Shown here one piece after another: positions 55,275 to 64,000 of a DNA stretch of 64,000 nt. The notes beneath the pieces were generated by a model that was given only the letters and a program-made list of their open reading frames with translations, had not been told where the DNA came from and made no database searches. The position numbers and the translations under genes were made by a program. The stretch's first letter is position 1, and each line of letters starts with the position of its first letter. The DNA is from Macrolepiota albuminosa (taxonomy: Eukaryota; Basidiomycota; Agaricomycetes; Agaricales; Agaricaceae), in assembly GCA_027475525.1 (NCBI GenBank), contig JAMWFC010000073.1:1149413-1213412 (forward strand). The letters are read 5' to 3'.

Positions 55275-55464
55275 TAGAATACTTATAAAGCTGAATTTAT
55301 ATTTGAGAGCCTCAACTTAGGCTAAGCACAAAAAAGATCAATTTAAGTAATTAGTTGTAGTAATGCTACTGATTGATAGAATAATAAAAGATGAATAGAT
55401 CTGCAAAAGTCATTCAAGATAAAGAAAGTCAACTATTATCCTACTCATATTGCTTAAACTACTT
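55275..55464. other. AT-rich spacer after ANK-2
   Basis: No gene or repeat border seen; presumably the ANK-2 3' UTR and left flank of element C. Confidence 0.4.
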
Positions 55465-55667
55465 ATATAGCATATTATTACACTATATGGCCATAGTTAC
55501 ATAGCATGTAATTAGTATTAGTAGAGATTATATTATATTTATTATAATATATATACTTATCTATTTGCTGCTTATTAAGCAGCTTATTTTTATGTTCAAC
55601 TTACATAGTCAATAGATCAGACTGGTTTGATTCTGTGCAGTGTGAATCTTAAGTTCTCACAATTTTT
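55465..55667 (+). repeat. 5' LTR of element C (approximate borders)
   Basis: It shares GGCCAYA...CATAGC, the AT-rich core, the GCTGCTTA..AAGCAGC segment, CATAGTCAATAGA and CTGTGCAGTGTGAA with the LTR of element B read in the same sense. The terminal TGTA and the last ~15 bases are not preserved, so the ends are estimates. Confidence 0.65.
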
Positions 55668-56235
55668 AAATCTGCCAGCTAAAATCTATTGCCTAGTATT
55701 CAATGTCAGTCGCAGAGTTTGTTGACAAAACTCTATTAGCTTTTTGAGCTTTTTGCATAGCCACATCATGCAAATTTCAAATAAAGGATCAATGAACAAC
55801 ACTGTTTCTACAGTTACTATGGATAGTAGGCACAATGCCTACAATCTATAGAATGACTGAGTAAAGAACTAAGATGTGCAGATGTCATCATTGAGCCAAA
55901 AAGTGCTTAAAGCTTGAGATTAAGGTCAGAGTTTCAAACTGCTCAAAATAGACAATGCAGCTCAGAGAGCTGATAGCTCAGTATACAAAGGCCAGAATTG
56001 GCTACATGACAAGATACTTAGGGAATTAACTTCCCCAACTACTTAGTTGCCTGGAGAACTTGGATGATCCAGTCAATTAATGTCTAAAAGACCTCTGAAC
56101 AAGGTCAGGCAGCTGATAAACATTACAGATACTATAGCAGCTACTGACTTGTCAGTACAGACTGGGGCATATGTATACCAGAACCAGAATAGTGGGATCA
56201 GATAGGCTATAGCAGGCTCAAATACCACTAAAATA

Positions 56236-56529
56236 GTGGAGGCCTACATAAAAAAGGTATCTGAGGAGGCTGCAGCCCTAGAAGCAGAGATTATAGAAAA
56301 TCACTTTTCACACATCTCTGCCAGAGAAGAGGCCAAGGAGTCTGAGAACCTCTCTGAAGAGGCCACTGATTTGTTGACAGATAATGATGTCAAAAAAAGA
56401 GGATTAGTAGTTGAAAACTGCTTACACCATGCACTTGCAGATGTTCTAGGATTTGTACCTAGAGGTGACAAAATTCACCACACAGGCATGACTAGAGTGC
56501 TATGCTTCAGCACATATAATAGCACTTAG
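56236..56529 (+). pseudogene. Element C Gag N-terminal piece
   Basis: A 97-codon acidic, Ala/Glu-rich open frame (VSEEAAALEAEIIENHF), likely part of the Gag leader, in the position corresponding to 23,000-23,700 of element A. No domain is identifiable. Confidence 0.4.
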
Positions 56530-57992
56530 TCAACAAGGGCACAATATGCCTAGTGTATTCAATATAAAATATACTGATTTAATTGTGCATGTTCTGTTAG
56601 AATTCCAAATGTATTTGCAGTGCAAGGCTGCAAGGCAATCAAAGGTATTGACCTCTTAGAGCTACATGTCCAAGGAATGCTTAGTATCTTGGAATCAAGA
56701 TGTAGGAGTTGAGCTAGTTGAGGCACTAGCATGGACACAGGCAGTGCCTAATGTACTACCAATGAGTAATTTCCATACTCCAGCAGTACAAAGGTGGTGT
56801 GAGGAGCTCCCTCACATGCATGCCCAAGACTCTAAGACAGATAATCCAGATCTGGATGGTTAAGCTAGCACAGCTTTCAAAGTAGAAAGTGAGGCATCTA
56901 TGATGCCATGCATGCTAATGGCCAAGTCACTGCATAATCATGTCACATCAACAAATGTGCAATGGCAACCTCAGAACTAAGAGACATTTCCTTATAAATA
57001 ATTAGAGCATCATATTTGAAAGCACTCAGCCCATTGACAAGATGCATTGTTGGTTCACAACACAGGCTCAGAAGAATCAATCTTCTCCAGAATCAGGGCA
57101 GCACAACAATCATAATTAAGGAGACTTCCTTGATTGAGATAACACCATAAGACATGATGTTTATGGTAGATATCAGGACAAGCGCTCTAGATTGCCTATC
57201 TGAGTAGAAGGCAACTATGCCTTCAGCTGAGAAGGCTTAGGATGTCCTCTGCAGAGTAAACAAGAAAAATTGCTTCTCCAAGCAGCTGATTTAGCCACTA
57301 GATCACTGGGTCAGCATGAGACCATATAGATGCATTGCAATGCTATGCACGACTGTTTTCATTGAGTAGTTGATAACATCTTGAGAGTAACCTTATGGTT
57401 ACTAGATTATATGAAGCTATGCAAGGCAGACAGCAGGCATATCTAGGCATACTCCAGAGCATCCAAGTTTAATGACTTGAAAGACTAAGTAATGGATGTA
57501 TGCACCCATCTTGCCATGTGTTTATACAGCAAAAGAGAACAAATTTTTGTTTTGCCAGAGTTCTTGGCTGAAGAGGCCATGAGTTGATTTTGATGAGCAG
57601 TACTGCATGTCAATCAAGTCCAGTATGACTGGACATTCAAAGGAGTCTTTACTGAACTGTATAATCACTTCATACACCCCTTTATATTGCAAGATGCATA
57701 GTGGGACTTCTAGTCTGCCAGATACACCAAGAAGCTAGATATACAAGGGTTTTATAATACTCTGAACAACTACACTCAGAACATGGCAGTGTACTTGGAT
57801 GGATACATTATGCTCAAAATGTTCTTGGATGGTATCTCAGCAGACATGCACCACTATTCGATTTGTGAGGACAGGCTGTCCCCAGAAGTTAACAACATAG
57901 AGGAATTTATCACCTATGCTATATAATATGAGCAGTCTCTTAAGACTGCTAACCACCCATGAGCAGCATAGTAGCTGTAAGGGAGGGAGCAG

Positions 57993-58820
57993 TGATATGA
58001 CGCTGTACCAGCAGTCAGGGACACAACATGCACCAGAAGTCAAAATAAACATTTAATCATAAGGCTGAAAACTGTAAGCCTCCTGGTAGCAGTCTCAACA
58101 AATTATATCTCCAAAAACACCCCAATAAATACACAGACAGTACAGAACAAAGGGCAGGGACCAGCTCAAGCTATCCACTCAACAATAGTCCAACCACTGT
58201 AATGGGGAGGGGAAGCATGGGAGCTGGCAGAAGTGATGAAATGGGATCAATTTGTGATGATCTAGATCAAGATCAGATCTGACAATGCCTGATTTGACAT
58301 GACTGAAAGGGGAAAGGAAAAGAAGCATGGAGGGATGTCAAAAGAAGCATGGAATGCAGGGAAGCGCTAAAAGGGGAAAGAAGGATCTATGAATGGGATC
58401 GTGCTAAATGGAGCTGAAGCAAATGGGGAAGTGGCAATCAGAGACATCTGGAGGAATGGTGGAACTGGTGGCACCGAAACATGCCTCCCAAAAGGGAAAT
58501 TGGACTATCAAATATGTTCTGGAGGCTGGGGAGTTGACAACAAAAGAGTCATGTGTAGATAGTGGTCTGTGCACCAGAAAAACAGTATAAATAGCCCAAG
58601 TTTAGTAGAGAATAGACAGGCAATTGATAGGCAAAGGCTCGGTGGTTCTCAGGGAGTGAATCACTTAGGCTGGAGTTTGTTGAGAACCCTCTGCTTTCAG
58701 GAAGATTATTGAAAGCCTTCAAATATATCAATTTCATCATCAAGTCAGTGTGCACTGCAAGTAACCTTCTACACTATCAAGCCCCAGAACTATCAATACT
58801 ACTTGCAACCAAGTACTACA
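57993..58820 (+). mobile_element. Solo LTR-II, 828 bp, TSD GCAG
   Basis: Borders TGATATGACGCTG and AAGTACTACA; GCAG at 57,989-57,992 and 58,821-58,824. It is the shortest copy because the internal tandem duplications are single here. It lies at the end of the Gag core of element C. Confidence 0.93.
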
Positions 58821-60249
58821 GCAGACAACCAGCACCTGCTACAATACTACCATAAAGTCAATGTATAGGGACCTTCCTGGCTAAGACAGCTGACATAGAG
58901 TAGAACTGTGACTACAATATACAATTTATGGTATATAGAGCACCAGTCAGGAATTGAAGGCACAGTTGCCCACACTCAGAGCATGCTTAGAATAGAGATT
59001 GTTCTAAACACAGGCCAGACATCAAGCCAGCTAACCCATGTGGTCAGACAGGGACCTGCTTTGCATGTGGCCAACCAGGCCACCTGATATGAGCAGGAGC
59101 TCAGCAGAAAGAATATATGCTCCAAGCCCACATATATGTGGCACATACTGCAGCAGCAAGTAGGAGTAATGGCAATATATCAGCTGGCTTGAAGGCAGAA
59201 CAGCCTACTGACAACTAAGAGCCTCAAGCAGAGGCATCAGACATGGAGCCCAAGAGTGTGGTTATAAAGAAAGAGTATGTCACAGTAGACATTTTTGACA
59301 ATGTATTTGAAAATGAATACTACAGTCACAATAGTGACTCTGAGTGCCCAGTGGCAATGACAGACTGGCCATCCTCAAATAACTACAACAAGACTAATAT
59401 AGTGTGAATGAAGAGAGTGACTATTCATTGAGCAGAGAGCACACTCCAGCACTCTACACTGAAACATGCAAACAAAGAGTGTTTAGTGTCTTATGTGGAC
59501 ATGAATGGCCACAAAGCATGGATGCTCTGAGATTTGGGGAGTACTATCTTGGGCATTACACCCTAGTTTGCTCATGTGTACAGAATCACTATATAAGAGC
59601 TAGATGCTCTGCTTGCATTACAATTGGGCATGGTAAAGAGCTGTGCTATAGTGCAGTATGGAACTAATATGATAGTCCAAACACCTGGCTCATGTAGCTA
59701 GAAATATATAAATGTAGTGAACTTTGATTGCTACAATATAATATTAAGAACACCATTCATGTGGCATAAGAAAGTTATGCTGGACTTTGAGCACTGTTAA
59801 GTGCTAGTAAATAGGAAAGTTATTTCAGCAGAATGTGCTACAGCAGACAATACTGATAATTGTCTCTGATGTCACTGCATGATAGAGAAGCACAAGGATG
59901 CTCCATGACTCAGTCATCAGAAATTGCCAATGGTGGAGGATGTGGTTGAAGATGCACAGGCAATGTCTGAGCTGAGTTCAGACCACTAGGTGGTGATGAT
60001 GAGAAAATAAACTGATGGGATATCCTATCCATATTATTACTGACCACAAGGTGCTTGAGTTCATTAAAACTCAGATGAACTTGCTGCATCAGCAATGATG
60101 GATTGACTACATGTCAAGATACTAATTCAACATCATTCATATCAAAGGTGAACTCAACAAGATAGTGGACTGCTTGTCTTGCTGCTTTGAGAGTGATGTA
60201 GTTAAAGAGCCTCATGAGTGTGTGTAGGCAGACTGCTAGATTGACTCTT

Positions 60250-62040
60250 GTAGATAATAAGACACTTGTATTCTTCAGATATCATGACACTACTTGTAAA
60301 CATGACTGTGTTTATTTATAGATAATCAGACACTTGTATCTACAAGGTAGAGTAAGTAAAATGGTAAAGTAAAGTAGATCAACATGAGTAAATGCACCTC
60401 TTAGATATTATGACATTGCTTGTGAACATGACTGAGGGGTGGTTTGTTTACTGTGAGTTTTTATACAAAAAAAATAAGGTTTACCAATAAAAAATAACAA
60501 ATAGAATGATGCATCATAGTAGCACAACATAATGAAGTGTAAGAAGGTAAAATAAAATAAAAGGAAATAAGTACTGTAGCTAATTTGCATAGTCTTGCTG
60601 TCATATGTTAACAATTCTCATGAGGAGGATTTACTTCTCCACTAGGAGCATGTCCTAGAAGTACACATAATGCATGCAAATAAATAGAGGCAAAGTACTT
60701 GCCTCTGGGAGCAGCACAAAAAACAGGACATTATAGCCAACTTATTAAAGGAGAACAATGCTTAAGAACCAGCATCTTCTGGAGTGCCAGAGCACTCTGA
60801 ACACTCCTTCACCCTGGCTAAAATTCTAGAAGGCAAAGTGCTATTGTCTCAGCCTCCTAGCCTGGATAATAATGACTTTCAGAAGGAAGTGGCATGAGAA
60901 TACATATACAACTCCCTCTTCTTTGAGGTTATCAGCAACTCCAATGACCATCCACAATTCAGGCAAGGGCCTGATGGCATATTAATGATAGATAACCATC
61001 AGAGAATGTCAGTGACCTGTATTATATGCACACAAATGACCATTATTACATGTATGCTGGACCAGGCACACACTCTAGTAGAGCACATCAAGGAATATTA
61101 CAGGCCTACCAACACTCATTAGTCTGGAGACTTAAGTGACCTTCATGGATTCAGGATATCTCTGGCTTTTTCTTTTCAGTACAGGCTTCACTTAGTAGTC
61201 TCAACCACTATTCACTAGCCACTCATCATCCACTATTTATTGACTTTAAAGATGCAGGAGACTCAGGACTCATAACACTAGTGCAACAATGGAGAGGTGA
61301 CTTTGACCAAATCCCAATCAATTCTGAAAGGGGTTAGCATTAGACACTGCTATTTGTCAAGGCACCTCAATCAGAAGTATAAAGAATTAATGACAATGAG
61401 ACAGGATATACTAAAGCCTGACACTTTGACCTATCAGAAAGTGGTACAATGTTTAGTGCCAGAGTTAGTGCTCATAGCATCTGTTGAGGATTTTTCAACC
61501 ATATTTCAGAGTAGCCTGGCTAATCAGACTTATATTAAAAAGTGAGCAGACTCATACAATTTTAAGTAGTTTTAGAGTTGCCATGGCTAATAGGCTGTAA
61601 TTCTGTTGGTCACTATTACCCATGTGCTGCTAGTCACTGTTGACAAGTTGCTGTTAGCTGTAACCACAAGGAGAGGCACTAATTGATAGTACCACAAATG
61701 AATTGTTTTTTAAAATACAGTAGTGCATATAAAAGCTAGCTACTTAGCATGTAAATAACAACAAATCACAACTCATTGGAACACAGTTGTGCTTGGAGTT
61801 CAAATCTTACTAGCTTGACTTAACTTTATTACTAAGTTAGGCATTAGCATTGTTTTTATTGTCTTCATCATCTATGGTGCCAACAGCAGGCACATTTATA
61901 TTGCGCTATTTTATCTTTTCTGTTGTGTCTTCAGTAGAATTGTGGTGCTTATAGCTTGCTAGATAGTGTCCAGAGTGCTATTTATTAGTGCATTGTCATA
62001 TCATATTAGCTTGAGCACACTAGAACTCTGTCAGAACTCC
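60250..62040. other. Unassigned sequence within element C
   Basis: This stretch separates RNase H from integrase text, positions that are only ~230 bp apart in element A. It is either an unrecognised insertion or rearranged element sequence. The longest open frame (61,297-61,545) has no domain I recognise, and I found no TIR, LTR or TSD. Confidence 0.35.
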
Positions 62041-62400
62041 TTATACTTTATGCATGTCAGATACTGAAGATGGTGTTATCCTATATAGCATCCAGCATTT
62101 CCAATTACAGTTGGCATCATCACTGCATAGACACTAGAATACATTCAGAGATAGTATTGGTGGCCACATGGCCTAGGAGGTTACCAAGTTCTGTGCATCA
62201 TGCATGGCATGTCAGAGGGCAAAATTGTTTTCTGGACCCCCTGTAGAGAAGCTTTATCAGCTTCTGATGCCAGTATGTGATGGATTTAGACTATCTAGTC
62301 TGGGCCTTGAGCTGTTACACAGCCACTTTGATCTGATCACTAGTTTTCTGCTTCTTGAAAACTTGCATTAGTGGCTTCAGATGTCTAGTAAAAATTTATT

Positions 62401-62859
62401 TAAAAACTTACATATGAAAACTATTTTACTTACTGATTGTATTTACAATTTTCTTATTCTACTTTACTATAAATATTTTACATAGCTAGATTTGAGCTTT
62501 TTTCACAAATCTTTTAGTGTCACATCACTGCAAGCAACTTCATCTAATATTATGTACATATTTTAAACTTTACTCTTACTCAAGATATTAACAGCTTGCT
62601 TGCAACTACTGGTTACTCTTGGCTTGATTTCCCAAGGACATCTAACATCTCATGCATAAGCCTTATAAAAAAACTATTAGAGAACACTGACTGCCTGCCT
62701 AGAATAGCAAGCACTATTGAAGACAGAATAGTGAGGAACAGACCTCTATGCCCCATAGTTACTGAGGAATTGACAGGGTCTGATTGAGAAACACAACCTC
62801 TTCTAGAACCCCTCAAGTTAACTAGAATTGAAAATGACATTGGTTTAGAATTGTTTCAA
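62401..62859. other. AT-rich junction, no gene seen
   Basis: Lies between the integrase remnant of element C and the inverted duplication. A 63-codon open frame at 62,596-62,787 has no recognisable domain. Confidence 0.3.
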
Positions 62860-64000
62860 TTCCTTCTTTCCTTGTATGTTGGGTTACAACTAGGCAGAGG
62901 CAGGACACCAAATACACACGCATTGCATTCAACCTTCTCAACACGTCCTCTTTGCAAGACAATTGTAAATTGAGTAATTGGAGCAAAAAGCATCCTTTGT
63001 AGCAATTGGTGATTGCCAAAATAGTGTGGGCATCAAGGAAGCATCTGTAATCACGGCGTCAGTTTCAGTCTTAAACTCGGCACATTATAAGATAGTTGGA
63101 TTTGCTTTGGCACATTCTAAGGTGGCTGTAAATCTTGTCGTTTTCTACAATTCCACACCATGCAGTTCAACACAATGCAAGATGATATAAACAGCCCAAT
63201 GACAAAAAAGTAAAAGATGAAAAATACTTATTTACCAGTCCCCCTGCCAAGACCAGTGCGACTTAAAGCCCTGACGGCCTTCATCACCCAGATCTCATGC
63301 ACCCCAGCTCCGCTCTACAATATTCCCAACTTTTCTAAGCGCCTGCACACCCCTCCCATTACTATTACGCGTGTACATCAACGACAATGACAACGAACTC
63401 TTTGAACTCATTGGAGACCTCTGCTGTTTCTTATGAGAGGCCTTGGCCATTCTACCGAGGTGAGTTGATACCCCCATCTCCATAACGAGGAATAGGTAGC
63501 TGCGGCTGTTTTGGGGAGCACAGCTTCCTCTAAGTGTCGGGCCTCTTGGCATTTGTGGATGTTGTCAAAGGAGATATGAAAGCTCTCGGCAGGCAATGAG
63601 GCATGAAACACGAGCTGTTCTCTAAGTACTGCAGTTCATATCATGTTGTACCAAGGCGGTAGTATACCCATCCCTGATATTGACCACAGCAGAATCCTCA
63701 GAATGGGACCAGGGTTGGACCACACAAGGAGAGAGGAGACTCCTCTACAATTCTGAAGCCCTTACTGGGCTTCTACTGCATCTTGTCTCCCGCGGTAGAT
63801 ATAAACACAAGAGATAGTGTAGTAACCATAGAATCAACATGAAGGTTCAGAGGTCTACTGCTGGAAATATTGTGAGCATCTGCGCTGATGAGCATCTATC
63901 TGGTCAATATCACTGATGAGATGGTCTGAGCCCGTTCTTCTATGTCGCAAAACCCTTCGTGAAACTATCTTCTTCCCAACCCCCATGCCCATGTTCTGCA
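62860..64000 (-). repeat. Segmental duplication, copy 2 (inverted)
   Basis: Read on the minus strand it follows 45,421-46,640 from GCATGGGGGTTGGGAAGAAG to about GAATTGAAACAATTC. It lacks ~104 bp (near 63,630) and a ~20-bp piece near 63,458, and it carries ~40 extra bases near 63,360. Many differences are C-to-T or G-to-A. The hypothetical protein frame is broken here. The copy continues past the window end. Confidence 0.88.

Larger units (their letters stand above)
55668..62400 (+). mobile_element. Element C: heavily decayed chromovirus-type Ty3/gypsy element
   Basis: The order matches element A: leader and acidic Gag N-terminus (56,236-56,529), Gag core at 57,480-57,960 ([30 protein letters not shown]), zinc knuckle CFACGQPGHL near 59,055, and protease text (WDLGSTI) near 59,520. 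RNase H sequence follows at 60,000-60,215 (IDYMS..., [19 protein letters not shown]), and an integrase zinc-finger FCASCMACQRAK near 62,190. RT and the integrase core are largely missing. Stops occur in nearly every frame. A solo LTR-II splits the Gag core end. No 3' LTR or accessory gene was recognised. Confidence 0.8.

Overview
The window looks like a transposon-dense, largely heterochromatic stretch of a filamentous fungal chromosome, most likely a basidiomycete of the Agaricomycotina. The host genes have several 47-60 nt GT-AG introns. The repeats are chromodomain Ty3/gypsy elements, Ty1/copia relics, Tc1/mariner elements and a LINE with RNase H. The organism call is inference from this texture. 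I found no rRNA, tRNA or CRISPR array.

Layout. 1-20,530 is a mosaic of broken retroelements: a Ty3/gypsy integrase with its LTR, a minus-strand copia relic, gypsy gag/RT pieces, a minus-strand Tc1 relic (7,851-10,771) cut by three solo LTRs, more gypsy and copia pol pieces, and finally a compact LTR element (B, 17,212-20,514) that carries one long gene of unknown function and no gag-pol. 20,532-43,804 is an ankyrin-repeat gene (ANK-1, minus strand) interrupted in one repeat exon by a Tc1/mariner element (20,615-38,001). A chromodomain Ty3/gypsy element (A, 22,110-37,894) sits inside the right TIR of that Tc1. Element A in turn contains three solo LTRs and a LINE. The target-site duplications support the order of insertion.

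44,230-50,755 is the gene island: two decayed copies of a Tvp38-like VTT-domain membrane protein gene, an intact six-exon short-chain dehydrogenase gene (46,670-47,699) and an intact five-exon Dpb4/POLE3 histone-fold gene (48,100-49,028) containing a 7-nt microexon. 51,658-55,274 is ANK-2, a divergently oriented paralogue of ANK-1. 55,465-62,400 is a heavily mutated gypsy element (C) related to A in protein and to B in LTR. 62,860-64,000 is an inverted copy of 45,421-46,640.

Two things stand out. First, the ANK genes encode an N-terminal multi-pass membrane domain followed by an array in which each ankyrin repeat is one 99-nt phase-1 exon separated by introns of about 54 nt; ANK-1 has about 30 such units, ANK-2 about 17. 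Second, a conserved protein of unknown function forms an extra 3' gene in gypsy element A and is the sole gene of element B. Three solo-LTR families recur: LTR-I with 5-bp TSDs, LTR-II with 4-bp TSDs, and LTR-III.
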